Shown: positions 5,727 through 13,755 of the stretch, in pieces | Numbering within the stretch: position 1 is the stretch's first letter | How the letters are laid out: every line of letters starts with the position of its first letter | Notes under the pieces: generated by a model | The model's database searches: none | What the model was told of the DNA's origin: nothing | Seen by the model: only the letters and a program-made list of their open reading frames with translations | IMG/VR virus record: IMGVR_UViG_3300031758_003953 | Location: 1-33,874 of that record | Length of the DNA stretch: 33,874 nucleotides | Direction: 5' to 3' (one strand) | DNA from: a virus | Translations under genes and position numbers: made by a program

Positions 5727-6068
5727 GAACTTTTCAAGATCTCCGTACAAGGAATACATTGTGGCTTCCTTGCTGCCAAATAATAATAGTTTGGGTTTCT
5801 TGCCAAGAAAGATGTAGTAAGGACATGTGAGCTTGCGATCAAGTGTTAGTAATTGCCCAGGCTTTGCTGGCATACTTGCAGGAACGTCAAACTCGTAATG
5901 TGCAATTTCCAATTGACTAAAAACAAAAAAGCCCTCGGCAGTTAAGCGTAGGCCTGCATGTTCGTCGGGGTTTTTCCACCACTCTTGTAGTGCTTGATCT
6001 AGCGTGGGTTTGATCTCCCACTTGAGTTGATCTAATATCTGTTGAGTTAGAAAGATCTTATTGGGCAT
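5703..6068 (-). CDS. Conserved phage hypothetical protein, 121 aa
   Basis: Begins MPNKIFLTQQILDQLKWEIK. A recognisable block is GLRLTAEGFFVFSQLEIAHYEFD, broken by no gap (residues about 38-62), followed by LTLDRKLTCPYYIFLGKKPK, a beta-strand pattern with Cys-Pro-Tyr-Tyr. Proteins with this LRLTxxGF...Y...CPYYI layout are widespread in T4-like phages and unnamed (family recollection, not searched). The start lies within the end of the 98-aa gene (overlap 6058-6068), so it is translated from the same mRNA. Confidence 0.78.
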   Translation of the reverse strand: MPNKIFLTQQILDQLKWEIKPTLDQALQEWWKNPDEHAGLRLTAEGFFVFSQLEIAHYEFDVPASMPAKPGQLLTLDRKLTCPYYIFLGKKPKLLLFGSKEATMYSLYGDLEKFLRGISRQ

Positions 6069-6354
6069 TGGGGAACACTTGCGCCCCTTGCGTTAACAGT
6101 ACCACACTAAATTTGTCTGTTTTAAACTGCGTGTTGAGTTTGCGAGCCAAGTTGATTGCGTGGCCAGGATTTGAAAAACTGACCTTTTTGTACTTGGGTC
6201 CAGGATACTGTGTCAGCATGTTGCTGGTCTTTAGGTTGATAGGTTTTGAGTCATAGAACACAGCCCACACTCCTTCCGACGCTAGCACTTGCTCGGTCTT
6301 GTAAGTTTGTTTGTTTGTGTGCTCTATTAACACACTGGGTTTAGGTCTGCTCAT
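6058..6354 (-). CDS. Conserved phage hypothetical protein, 98 aa
   Basis: Begins MSRPKPSVLIEHTNKQTYKT. It has the block ASEGVWAVFYDSKPINLKTS then YPGPKYKKVSFSNPGHAINL, both strongly conserved-looking in T4-like phage unknowns (recollection). Good Shine-Dalgarno: CTAGGAGTTTATCA. It is the first gene behind a CATAAATA late promoter (6372-6379). A small basic alpha/beta protein with no catalytic motif. Confidence 0.8.
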   Translation of the reverse strand: MSRPKPSVLIEHTNKQTYKTEQVLASEGVWAVFYDSKPINLKTSNMLTQYPGPKYKKVSFSNPGHAINLARKLNTQFKTDKFSVVLLTQGAQVFPNAQ

Positions 6355-6371
6355 TGATAAACTCCTAGCAT

Positions 6372-6379
6372 TATTTATG
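6372..6379 (-). promoter_or_regulatory. Late promoter CATAAATA
   Basis: Minus strand CATAAATA, seven of eight bases of the T4 late consensus. Predicted start near 6366, giving a 12-nt leader that contains GGAG before ATG 6354. It lies in the 41-bp gap between two genes. Confidence 0.6.
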
Positions 6380-6395
6380 CTAAAAACTGGGTACT

Positions 6396-6599
6396 TTAAA
6401 AAGTACCTCCGGTCAATTCAACCTTTACTACCTCATCAACTTTGCTCTGATCTTCACGAAGTTTCTCAAGTGTTAGCAATAACTTGGTAATATCTGCGTG
6501 TAGATCCTTGGCGTCTTTGAGCGGTAATGTAACATCTCTGCCGCCGCGGCTTTCTTGTGCTTTAATTAAATCAATAAAGCGATTTATATGTAAACTCAT
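6396..6599 (-). CDS. Conserved phage hypothetical protein, 67 aa
   Basis: MSLHINRFIDLIKAQESRGG, then DVTLPLKDAKDLHADITKLL, ending VKVELTGGTF. It is a predicted helical hairpin or coiled coil with a C-terminal beta tail. The ATGA start overlaps the stop of the upstream gene. This layout (helix, RGG, helix, ...TGGTF) is common among unnamed small T4-like phage proteins (recollection). Confidence 0.78.
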   Translation of the reverse strand: MSLHINRFIDLIKAQESRGGRDVTLPLKDAKDLHADITKLLLTLEKLREDQSKVDEVVKVELTGGTF

Positions 6600-6952
6600 T
6601 TGTTTTCCTGTTCAAGTTCGGCCATTTTGGCATGGTACCGATCCCAGTAACTGTGATACACAGCATGATTCTCTTGGCTAATGGTGTTCATCCACTTCAC
6701 GTGAACTTCCTGATTGCGCCATTTGATCTGCACATTATACTGATCAGTTCGATCATGAAAGCAATCACCAGCGGCAATGGCAGCGTGTACCGCTTCCTCG
6801 TGTATGCGATCCTGCTCCAGCCATTCGGCATTTTCTTCAGGAGTGAGGTATTTTTCTCCCCACTCATTGATAGTAATCTTGCCATGCTTGACTGTGATTA
6901 CTTTGTCGTAATCAGGATCGTCGCCAAATGTGGTATCAACTTTTGTGGTCAC
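6596..6952 (-). CDS. Hypothetical protein, about 118 aa, probable GTG start
   Basis: Open frame to 7006 exists only through TTG codons. GTG at 6952 is preferred because it follows AAGAAG and overlaps the upstream gene by just 17 bp; the product then starts at TTKVDTTFGDDPDYDKVITV. It is acidic with a Trp-containing C-terminus (EVHVKWMNTISQENHAVYHS). No ATG is available in the N-terminal half. Function unknown; start uncertain. Confidence 0.65.
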   Translation of the reverse strand: MTTKVDTTFGDDPDYDKVITVKHGKITINEWGEKYLTPEENAEWLEQDRIHEEAVHAAIAAGDCFHDRTDQYNVQIKWRNQEVHVKWMNTISQENHAVYHSYWDRYHAKMAELEQENK

Positions 6953-7382
6953 TAGCTTCTTCTTTAGAGTGGAAAGGTCCTTGATACTTGTAGCGTTCAA
7001 GTACAATTAGTTTGGGGTTTTGTACCGGTTTCCAGTTGCGATGTTGTTTGATCATGTACCATCCAGCGGCGTACCATGATTTACTTTTGGTGTCTTTGGT
7101 AAACAATGGTAATTTGTGCTTGACGTCCCAGATAGGATTGTGTGCTCTGCATCCAGTGGGATATCCATGAACCACATCCATGGCCGGCTTGGTTGTTTTC
7201 TCTGCTGGCTCGAATTCCACATTCTCACGTTTGCGCAACATGGGAATGGTTTTGTACAATCCTGTTTTGTTCTCAATGGTTATTTGATAACCATCATTGA
7301 CTGCTTGAATATTGCCAACTTTTTGGTCGTCTTTTTTCAAGATCCAATATTCGTTATCAACTACTGGTTTGGCGTGTATCAT
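6936..7382 (-). CDS. Conserved phage hypothetical protein, 148 aa
   Basis: MIHAKPVVDNEYWILKKDDQ, then KVGNIQAVNDGYQITI. The middle reads VHGYPTGCRAHNPIWDVKHK followed by LPLFTKDTKSKSWYAAGWYM and PKLIVLERYKYQGPF. This VHG(Y/F)PT...HNP..DV..KLPLFTK..KS block is characteristic of a well-conserved but unnamed family in T4-like phages (recollection). Excellent Shine-Dalgarno: AAAGGAGTATTAA. The start lies inside the 3' end of the RNase H gene (26-bp overlap). Confidence 0.82.
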   Translation of the reverse strand: MIHAKPVVDNEYWILKKDDQKVGNIQAVNDGYQITIENKTGLYKTIPMLRKRENVEFEPAEKTTKPAMDVVHGYPTGCRAHNPIWDVKHKLPLFTKDTKSKSWYAAGWYMIKQHRNWKPVQNPKLIVLERYKYQGPFHSKEEASDHKS

Positions 7383-8376
7383 TTAATACTCCTTTGTATG
7401 TTTCATTGAGCCATCGACTGATTGTATCAGCTTGGTCACTGAGCTTGGTCAGCTCGTACTTGCCACAAAACTTCATGAAATGTGCGCCTACCATGCCCAC
7501 ATCTTTGTGACTAAGTTGTTCACGGATTGCGGCATCTACAGTTGCCTTGACCGCATCCGGTTGTGCGTTGAGATCGATCAATGTACAGTTACGTTCATAA
7601 TCGTCCAACACTCTGTGCTCTTCGCCGTTGTGGTCGGTCCAGCGTTGAAGCATCATGTTGTTCCACGAGTATCCTCGCTTGTCTCTGTCGGCAAAGGCCT
7701 CACGGAGACCAACTTTATTCTTTGTCCCTTTTTCACGTACTCCCGGATAAGCAGAGAAGACATTGTCGGAGGTGTCGCCACGCATGCACTTCTCAAATAA
7801 TAGCCAGGACGGATCCGGGATGGTTTTTGGTTGTTTAGTTTTTTTATCTGTAACAGGCTTACCCTTGGCATCAAATATGCCCTCCAGTGTGATCAATTCA
7901 TCTGTGATGCCATTGTATTGTGTGACGTTAGGTGCCACCAACTGTACAAAGTCTGTATCTGAACTAACTACTACGTGATCGTCTTGGGGGTGTAATGATA
8001 TCCAACGTGCAATGATGTCATCTGCTTCGGCTGTTGCGCAACGGATCACACTGCAATTGGTTCGGTCTGACAAGTATTTAGTCAGATTGTCATAGGTTTC
8101 CCAAAACAGTTTATCTTCGTCTGCTTCGTCCTCGGTCATTTTACCACGTGCTACAGCGCGATTCTTTTTGTAGGGTTCGTAGTAGTCCTTGCGCCACGAG
8201 CGACCTTCTAGTGCGAAAATCACGTGATCTGCTTGAAAACGCTTGGCTACTTTGTTGGCAGCCATCATTGTAACGTGTAGCGCAAAGCCCAGTTTAGTCC
8301 AAGTGTCACTGGCTCTGTGGGCACCGTGACGTGCTCGGAAAAACATGTTGGCTGTATCAATAAGTAGGTATTTCAT
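7357..8376 (-). CDS. rnh: T4 RNase H-type 5'-3' exonuclease (FEN family), 339 aa
   Basis: FEN/RNase H catalytic motifs are intact: MKYLLIDTANMFFRARH (Asp7), CATAEADDII (Glu117, Asp119, Asp120), VVVSSDTDFVQL (Asp140, Asp142) and MRGDTSDNVF (Asp201, Asp204), followed by a helix-hairpin region. These are the two-metal ligands of the FEN fold; T4 Rnh removes RNA primers from lagging-strand fragments and cooperates with gp45 and gp32. The length is close to T4 Rnh (305 aa) with a somewhat longer middle and C-terminus. The start overlaps the SGNH gene upstream by 20 bp. Confidence 0.93.
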   Translation of the reverse strand: MKYLLIDTANMFFRARHGAHRASDTWTKLGFALHVTMMAANKVAKRFQADHVIFALEGRSWRKDYYEPYKKNRAVARGKMTEDEADEDKLFWETYDNLTKYLSDRTNCSVIRCATAEADDIIARWISLHPQDDHVVVSSDTDFVQLVAPNVTQYNGITDELITLEGIFDAKGKPVTDKKTKQPKTIPDPSWLLFEKCMRGDTSDNVFSAYPGVREKGTKNKVGLREAFADRDKRGYSWNNMMLQRWTDHNGEEHRVLDDYERNCTLIDLNAQPDAVKATVDAAIREQLSHKDVGMVGAHFMKFCGKYELTKLSDQADTISRWLNETYKGVLNDTRQTSS

Positions 8377-9085
8377 TTGGACTCAATAGTTGGTTGCGTT
8401 TAATGTATTGTAACACATATTCCGCCCAATAGCAATGGGCATCTGGCCCAAAATGCCAACTATTTGGATTAACCGTTTTGAATCCTTGCCGCTTTAGTAC
8501 CGAATTGTAAGTCATTTCGTCATCATATGGATGCATGTAGCTAGCACCCCAGGCTCTTTGGTCAGTAATACCACCAAAATGGCTATTGCCATTAAACATA
8601 ACATGGCGTATGCCCAAATCATCTAGCTCTCGGTGGAATGCCCAAATCTCTCGGTGGGCACGTTGCCTGCACTCTTCCCAATTTACATCAATGACAAATT
8701 GTTTGTAGCGTTGGTGTAGTTCGTCAGGAACGTCGTCAATGCCACTGGCATTAACTTGAAAGTCATGCCCTTCGTGCCACCACTCTTCTCGTTCCCACGT
8801 AGTCCATTGGATGACCATGAAGCAATCTTTGACTGCATCAGGATTGGCCTTGATCCATTCTCTTGTGGTACGCATGATACGTGTGTTTGAACAACCGGCT
8901 TGTGCATCCAGATACAAGATAGCACGTAGCCAATTGGCTAATTCACAACCAAAACTCACACGTTCATTGTCAGGATGTGGTTGTCGACCCAGTCCATAAA
9001 ACAATCCATCATCCTGTGCCCAGGCATGTGGATTTACTGCTTCAGCAGCGGCAGCATGACTATCACCGTTTACATATAGAATCAT
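8357..9085 (-). CDS. SGNH/GDSL-hydrolase-like protein 1, 242 aa
   Basis: The nucleophile block VNGDSHAAAAEA (Ser9) is at the N-terminus. A C-terminal FGPDAHCYWAEY supplies the Asp215-x-His217 pair expected for block V. Between them are Trp/His-rich segments. SGNH proteins are esterases, deacetylases or acyl-transfer enzymes on sugars. This is one of four distant paralogues in the window (8357, 9063, 11434, 15676), the first two adjacent. It probably acts on a carbohydrate or acyl group; substrate unknown. The 3' end overlaps rnh. Confidence 0.82.
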   Translation of the reverse strand: MILYVNGDSHAAAAEAVNPHAWAQDDGLFYGLGRQPHPDNERVSFGCELANWLRAILYLDAQAGCSNTRIMRTTREWIKANPDAVKDCFMVIQWTTWEREEWWHEGHDFQVNASGIDDVPDELHQRYKQFVIDVNWEECRQRAHREIWAFHRELDDLGIRHVMFNGNSHFGGITDQRAWGASYMHPYDDEMTYNSVLKRQGFKTVNPNSWHFGPDAHCYWAEYVLQYIKRNQLLSPNEIPTY

Positions 9086-9731
9086 AGACTTGTCGTTGGT
9101 TCATGTAATCAACTAAGGTCTGTGCCCAGGCGGCATGCGCATCTTCATTGTAGTGTTGCCAGCCAGGTGTGATTTCTTCAAACTCATGTTCCACACAGTA
9201 GTTGATATAGCAAAGATTTTGCTGGTAAGGATGGAAAAAGCATTCGTCCCAGTCCAGTTGTTCGGCTGTGTTAGCAACCTGGAACGCATTGAACGCATTG
9301 AAAAACAAGTGCGGAATGCCACGCTCTTTGAGAATCAAGTGCAGGTTATAGATCTTGTTGTGCCAGTAGTAGCCCATCACACGATGCCACTCGCCTTCTT
9401 TCTGAATGTGATTTTTCCAGAACTGATATCGTCGGCGAAACTCTTCAGGAATACGCTGACCAACATCCAACTGATTGATCTCGTGGAAAGCACCTTCAAA
9501 ATACCATTGCTCACGACCATGCTCAGTCCACCCAATCACCACAAGGTCCGGCTTGTTATCTTTAAGATACTCAAGTGTGGAATTGTAGATCAAGTCGTTG
9601 CTAGCACCACTCACTGATAGGTTAGTGCCTGTTCCGCCAAGATGTCTTGATATCTCACCAATCATGCTACGGCTGCGGTCTTGCAACTCCTCGCCATTCA
9701 TGTTGGAGTCACCGTTAAACAGTATGTTCAT
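9063..9731 (-). CDS. SGNH/GDSL-hydrolase-like protein 2, 222 aa
   Basis: MNILFNGDSNMNGEELQDRS: GDSN with Ser9. Then NLSVSGASNDLIYN (block with Gly/Asn, oxyanion-type) and HYNEDAHAAWAQ (Asp197, His199) near the C-terminus. The domain order and spacing match the neighbour at 8357. It overlaps the cytidylyltransferase gene by 17 bp and the next SGNH gene by 23 bp, so it is co-translated. Intracellular; no signal peptide seen. Acts presumably on a glycan or glycan precursor (inference). Confidence 0.82.
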   Translation of the reverse strand: MNILFNGDSNMNGEELQDRSRSMIGEISRHLGGTGTNLSVSGASNDLIYNSTLEYLKDNKPDLVVIGWTEHGREQWYFEGAFHEINQLDVGQRIPEEFRRRYQFWKNHIQKEGEWHRVMGYYWHNKIYNLHLILKERGIPHLFFNAFNAFQVANTAEQLDWDECFFHPYQQNLCYINYCVEHEFEEITPGWQHYNEDAHAAWAQTLVDYMNQRQVYDSICKR

Positions 9732-10200
9732 TTTTAAGTACCTTTAGAGTTTCAGCATGTGCCACACGCTTACGCAGGCTTGAGCTAGAGAAAGAGTGAT
9801 CTCGACCATTGAATACTAGTTCAATTCCACGCTCACTACCTTCCCATCTTCCAGTAAACTCTTTGTCAGCATATTCTACTCCTAGAATTCGAACGTCCAA
9901 TGGTAGAATTAGCAAGAGGTCAATAAGGTCTTGTTCAGTTTGGTACACCACAACTTCGTCCACATAGCGACAGGCTGCAAGTTGAATCTGTCGTTCTACA
10001 ATACTTTGTATAGGTTTGTTCTTGGTATCAGGTCTATCAATTGTGGGATCAGTTTGTAGTCCACAGATCAAGTAATCGCAGTGATTTTTAGCTTCGCTTA
10101 ACATGGCAACATGGCCAGCATGCAACATGTCAAAGGTTGAGAATGTGATGCCGATCTTTTTGCCTTGTGCTTTTAGTTCTTTGATGTGATTGAAAATCAT
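9715..10200 (-). CDS. Cytidylyltransferase-like nucleotidyltransferase, 161 aa
   Basis: Residues 16-34 read IGITFSTFDMLHAGHVAML, with the HxGH (HAGH, 27-30) nucleotide-binding motif of the glycerol-3-phosphate/phosphocholine cytidylyltransferase and FAD-synthetase family. Near the C-terminus GRDHSFSSSSLRKRV corresponds to the family's (I)SSTxxR block. The length is typical of single-domain TagD/HldE-type enzymes. The reaction would be NTP + phosphorylated sugar or alcohol to NDP-sugar + PPi. Substrate unknown. Its setting next to SGNH, GalE and glycosyltransferases suggests supply of an activated sugar. Confidence 0.85.
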   Translation of the reverse strand: MIFNHIKELKAQGKKIGITFSTFDMLHAGHVAMLSEAKNHCDYLICGLQTDPTIDRPDTKNKPIQSIVERQIQLAACRYVDEVVVYQTEQDLIDLLLILPLDVRILGVEYADKEFTGRWEGSERGIELVFNGRDHSFSSSSLRKRVAHAETLKVLKNEHTV

Positions 10201-10592
10201 GACACTTCACTCCTGCCGTTGCCAATGTCTTTACTCTGCACCCAGATACCCGAGTTCTTGATCGCTTGCTCTTGTTCCCAAGTTTCCATAACAACGTGCC
10301 TGCACACATTCTGAAACCACTGGTCCACAATGTCTGCATCTACTTTGCCTTGGTAGCCGGCCTTGATCAATCTAGCAACAAAGATATCATTCCAGTCTAG
10401 TTCAAACGCACCTTGATGTAGATTATTAAGATCCACATCCATGCCCAGCACAGCCACATACGGCTCGCCAGCTTCAGTAGCCAATTGCTTGGCTGTTTTT
10501 TCAGGAGCCTTGACTTTGGGAGTAGATGGCGTCTTGGCTTCTACAGGCTTTGCTTCCTTCTTGGGCTTTAAGAATCTATCAAACAAGCCCAT
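10197..10592 (-). CDS. Conserved phage hypothetical protein, 131 aa
   Basis: The start is ATG 10592 (MGLFDRFLKPKKEAKP), which makes a TAATG junction with queE; an in-frame ATG further upstream lies within queE. A Lys/Ala/Pro-rich linker (residues ~10-45) precedes a conserved block, VAVLGMDVDLNNLHQGAFEL then WNDIFVARLIKAGYQGKVDA. It ends NGRSEVS. This VLDMDVDLNNL...FELDWN family is widespread and unnamed in T4-like phages (recollection). It sits between queE and the nucleotidyltransferase. Confidence 0.78.
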   Translation of the reverse strand: MGLFDRFLKPKKEAKPVEAKTPSTPKVKAPEKTAKQLATEAGEPYVAVLGMDVDLNNLHQGAFELDWNDIFVARLIKAGYQGKVDADIVDQWFQNVCRHVVMETWEQEQAIKNSGIWVQSKDIGNGRSEVS

Positions 10593-11437
10593 TATTTGCC
10601 CCAGCCATTGCCCCAAAGATCAACGTGTAATCTTGGGCTATACCAGTAACCACGCTTGAGTGCTTCGTCTGCAACATTAATACGATTGCCATCGTACACA
10701 CTGACAACACCACCTACGGGCATTACAAACACAGGACCTGCAAACTGTGCGAGTCTATATTCATCCACTGCACGATCCAGCTCGTCAAAGTCTTGAACTT
10801 TCTCAACCACAAACTTGAGATAAGTTATGCCATATGTTTCGAGATCAAAAATAATCTCTGGCTTGATTGCCTCTTCCCACTTCTCGCCCGACACACTTAG
10901 CTTGGGACTTACTGAGAATGTGATCTCACCGTGCCAGTTGCTCAGGTACAGTTTGAAGTCTCTTGATAGTTCTTGAGTACCATTGGTCTCAAATGTAATG
11001 TGACGCAGGCCACGTTCATGCAGTTTGTCCAGCAATGCAGGATACGCACGTTGCCACCCCAACAAAGGCTCACCGCCTGTGATAACCAAGTGTACAGGAT
11101 TGCCATTGGGTTGTTGCCAGTTACCGTTGGGCAATAGTGCTGCCATCTTTTCCACTAGTTCATCTTCTGTGTAGGTAGGGCTGAGTTCTTTAAATGCAGG
11201 ATGCCATGACGCATAGCTGTCACAGCCTGTGCTAACAAGAGGCAGCTCTTCAAATGTCTTGTAGAGATGCACACTCTTGGCAACTTCATCTGCTTCCAAC
11301 GATGCCTCGCCTGGCTTGCAACCAAACCCCGAGCAGGTAAAGTTGCAACCAAACATGCGAAGGAACACGCTGGGAACACCAACGTAACGACCTTCGCCTT
11401 GTGCTGAATAGAATAGTTCTGATACTTTAAATTTCAT
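10592..11437 (-). CDS. queE: QueE, 7-carboxy-7-deazaguanine synthase (radical SAM), 281 aa
   Basis: Begins MKFKVSELFYSAQGEGRYVG, the QueE signature (FySiQGEG). The cluster region reads FLRMFGCNFTCSGFGC (Cys31, Cys35, Cys40), and a further Cys72 in STGCDSYASW aligns with the CDT motif that holds the third cluster ligand in classical QueE, so about 37 residues are inserted between ligands 2 and 3. The SAM motif GGEP (121-124) and ETNGT follow. QueE rearranges 6-carboxytetrahydropterin to CDG. With FolE and a QueD-like protein in the same array it belongs to a 7-deazaguanine route, here probably for DNA modification because a DpdA-like enzyme is encoded 10 kb upstream. Confidence 0.92.
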   Translation of the reverse strand: MKFKVSELFYSAQGEGRYVGVPSVFLRMFGCNFTCSGFGCKPGEASLEADEVAKSVHLYKTFEELPLVSTGCDSYASWHPAFKELSPTYTEDELVEKMAALLPNGNWQQPNGNPVHLVITGGEPLLGWQRAYPALLDKLHERGLRHITFETNGTQELSRDFKLYLSNWHGEITFSVSPKLSVSGEKWEEAIKPEIIFDLETYGITYLKFVVEKVQDFDELDRAVDEYRLAQFAGPVFVMPVGGVVSVYDGNRINVADEALKRGYWYSPRLHVDLWGNGWGK

Positions 11438-12102
11438 AATCTTGTTACCTTTGTCATTCCTGTACGGTTAGGATCTTTATTTAGATTGATACTCTGCTCG
11501 TGCATTATAACACGAGTGTTTTGTTTTGTCACCCATCCCGGCAACACAACATCTAAATAGGCTAAATGCTCTGCAGGCGTAGGATGCGGATCTTGTCGAT
11601 CAGGCCACCCTTCGGGATGCAATACCTTTTGGTAGCTGGGCAGAACACTATCAATTACATCTTGATACAAATCAATCACGTCTGAGTCACCGTCAAAGTT
11701 TGCCATGCTCATGAATTTCCATCTGATGTTGCGATGTTCTAGCAATGTTTTTATTGATTTAATATATGCTAGGTCTCTTATAAGGTACCCACGAGAGTCA
11801 ACATGTGTTGTAAGATACTCTTTATCATAGATAGGACAAGTAAACATGTTGCCTAGCGTGTGCCATCTACCTTGTGCATATCGATCATCTCTGTGTACTG
11901 TAGTCCAACAAACAACTACAGTATCATTTGGACCAAATTGTGTTCGCTGATCGGCCTCTATAATACTGTTAAAGATGTAGCTGTTGCCAGCACCACTTTG
12001 TCCCCAATTTTCAACTGTGTCAAACTCAGGTTCTAAACAGTCAACCCAGGTACTCCAACGATAGTTAGTAAAACTACATCCAAATGCAAACAGTCTACTC
12101 AA
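11434..12102 (-). CDS. SGNH/GDSL-hydrolase-like protein 3, 222 aa, TTG start
   Basis: N-terminal LFAFGCSFTNY (Ser10), then WGQSGAGNSYIFNSI (SGAGN block) and RQDPHPTPAEHLAY (Asp171, His173). This is the GCSFT/SGAGN/DxHPTPxxH subtype, shared with the gene at 15676 and distinct from the GDS subtype at 8357 and 9063. The start is TTG at 12102, which overlaps the upstream TGA (TTGA), since no ATG or GTG precedes the essential GCSFT motif. The ATGA end couples to queE. Substrate unknown. Confidence 0.82.
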   Translation of the reverse strand: MSRLFAFGCSFTNYRWSTWVDCLEPEFDTVENWGQSGAGNSYIFNSIIEADQRTQFGPNDTVVVCWTTVHRDDRYAQGRWHTLGNMFTCPIYDKEYLTTHVDSRGYLIRDLAYIKSIKTLLEHRNIRWKFMSMANFDGDSDVIDLYQDVIDSVLPSYQKVLHPEGWPDRQDPHPTPAEHLAYLDVVLPGWVTKQNTRVIMHEQSINLNKDPNRTGMTKVTRL

Positions 12103-12887
12103 ATTTTTCTTGCTTTAACTAACAAATGCCAGCCCAGATATTCTCTCACAGCCTGTCGATGTGACTCTGTCATGGCTTCAAACCAAGGTTCTAACTCGTA
12201 ACGGCCTTCTTTGTACGCATCTACATTATACATAAAGCAATGATCCTGACGGAGGCGTTCGATGTACCAGCCGTTGTCGCTGTTCATCAATTGGTGGATT
12301 TCATCTTTGCTGAATGCCTGTGCGTATGGACACCCTGCTTGTGCTTCAAATTGGTCAAGACCCTTTTGAATCATGGCATACTTCCAGGAGTTCTTGGCGT
12401 ATACCATGTATCGGAATTCGCCACCATGCTTGACCACCTCATGTACATTGTCAATGATTTTGTCAATGCCTGGAAAGTGATGGATTACACCATAACTGTA
12501 CACAAGATCAAACTCACCTAGTTTGGCAAGTGCTACTCCATCAGTTGCATCTACATTGTAGAACTCGCCTTCAAGGCCTAGTGTTTCGAATCGTTGCTTG
12601 CTTAGTGCAATACTTTGATCGCTGAGATCAATGCCCACATACTCAGCACCGTGTTTGGCAAACTCTTCGGCATCCGAACCAATCCCGCAGCCAATTTCCA
12701 ACACACGTTTACCAGCCCACAAGTGAAACCCCGCAAACTCAGCAATGTGCGGCTCTACACGATAACGACGTTCGCTTACTTCTCGAAAGAACTCGGGTGT
12801 GCCTATGTCGCTTTGACCGTGCTTGATGTTGCACGGCTGTGTGTTCCAGTAGCGTTTAATACGCTCTTCAAGACTTAGTTGTTGCAT
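12099..12887 (-). CDS. SAM-dependent methyltransferase, 262 aa
   Basis: The start is ATG 12887 (MQQLSLEERIKRYWNTQPCN); the upstream frame extension lies in the GT2 gene. Motif I is RVLEIGCGIGSDAEEF (61-76), the acidic loop is YVGIDLSDQSI, and motif IV is FDLVYSYGVIHHFP. The N-terminal RYWNTQPCNIKHG.... resembles UbiE/methyltransferase-11 proteins of surface-polysaccharide clusters (inference). It donates a methyl group to an unknown acceptor, perhaps a sugar, and overlaps the GT2 gene by 20 bp. Confidence 0.87.
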   Translation of the reverse strand: MQQLSLEERIKRYWNTQPCNIKHGQSDIGTPEFFREVSERRYRVEPHIAEFAGFHLWAGKRVLEIGCGIGSDAEEFAKHGAEYVGIDLSDQSIALSKQRFETLGLEGEFYNVDATDGVALAKLGEFDLVYSYGVIHHFPGIDKIIDNVHEVVKHGGEFRYMVYAKNSWKYAMIQKGLDQFEAQAGCPYAQAFSKDEIHQLMNSDNGWYIERLRQDHCFMYNVDAYKEGRYELEPWFEAMTESHRQAVREYLGWHLLVKARKI

Positions 12888-13755
12888 TTTGTTTTTCTGC
12901 TTCCTGTTGACGTGCCTTTTCAGCAAAGTGGCTGTGAGGATTTTTAAACTGCACCATTTGTTTGTTGACATCATTCAATGCCAACTTTTCCCAAGGATCT
13001 TGTGTGCCACGGAAGATGTTGGCAAAGAAACTCATATCTTGACCAAGTTCTGTTTCAAGATACTGTGCTATTTTTGCACAGTCTGTGTGACGAACATCCA
13101 TTTGCTGTACACTGTGAAAGTCTCGGGGATCTCGGGGATTGCCTTCTAACATGGGACGATTTTGGAATGTTTCGTCTCCATTGTTGCCTGTAAGGTCATG
13201 GCGGTCATGCAATACATTAACTGGAATACGTTCCCAGATGTCCAGCATGTAAGCCTGTTGACTTAACCATGCATCAGAGATTTGATGCGGGCTCAAGTAT
13301 CCCAACAAGTCCAACCACTTGCGAGGCACAATAGGGAAGATACTATAAGGATGATCATTGTGTGTATGAAAGGCCAACAGCTTGAACTCACCTTCGTGAA
13401 TCATGATCTCTTGATCCCAGGCACCTGTTTCCATCACAGCATCATCGTTCCAGAATACCAACCAACGGGCATCACTTTTGCGAGCTAGTTCATTCACATA
13501 TTCATTGAGACGAATGTATCCTAGTGGATTGAACGTCATAGCAGTGTAGTTTACCTTGTGTTCGTCCAACCAAGGCTGTAGCTCATCAACGAAACATTGT
13601 GTGCCCACATCATCGTCGTTGTCAAACCCAAACATGATTTGAATACGACTTGGGTCAGCCGCTAGTTCAATCACGCTTTTTACACTGCGTTCCAGTGAGT
13701 CTGATCGCCCACGAGTGGGCAACAAGATTGCAATATCAAATTCAGGTGTTGTCAT
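12868..13755 (-). CDS. Glycosyltransferase family 2-like (GT-A), 295 aa
   Basis: Begins MTTPEFDIAILLPTRGRSDS, a GT2-type beta1/P-loop start (ILLPTRGR). FGFDNDDDVG (42-51) and VFWNDDAVM (100-108) are the two acidic clusters, the second probably the DxD-like metal/nucleotide site. The C-terminal region is longer than a minimal GT2 core and ends in a Lys/Gln-rich tail. Donor and acceptor unknown. ATGA-coupled to the QueD-like gene and overlapping the methyltransferase gene. Confidence 0.83.
   Translation of the reverse strand: MTTPEFDIAILLPTRGRSDSLERSVKSVIELAADPSRIQIMFGFDNDDDVGTQCFVDELQPWLDEHKVNYTAMTFNPLGYIRLNEYVNELARKSDARWLVFWNDDAVMETGAWDQEIMIHEGEFKLLAFHTHNDHPYSIFPIVPRKWLDLLGYLSPHQISDAWLSQQAYMLDIWERIPVNVLHDRHDLTGNNGDETFQNRPMLEGNPRDPRDFHSVQQMDVRHTDCAKIAQYLETELGQDMSFFANIFRGTQDPWEKLALNDVNKQMVQFKNPHSHFAEKARQQEAEKQNATTKS

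Noticed and set aside
6955-7006. TTG start giving a 136-aa version of the 6596 gene
   Set aside because: It would overlap the upstream gene by 71 bp; the GTG at 6952 with AAGAAG nearby is more economical.
12099-12974. Longer start for the methyltransferase (29 extra codons)
   Set aside because: The extension lies inside the GT2 gene and lacks a ribosome site; MQQLSLEERI is a better start.
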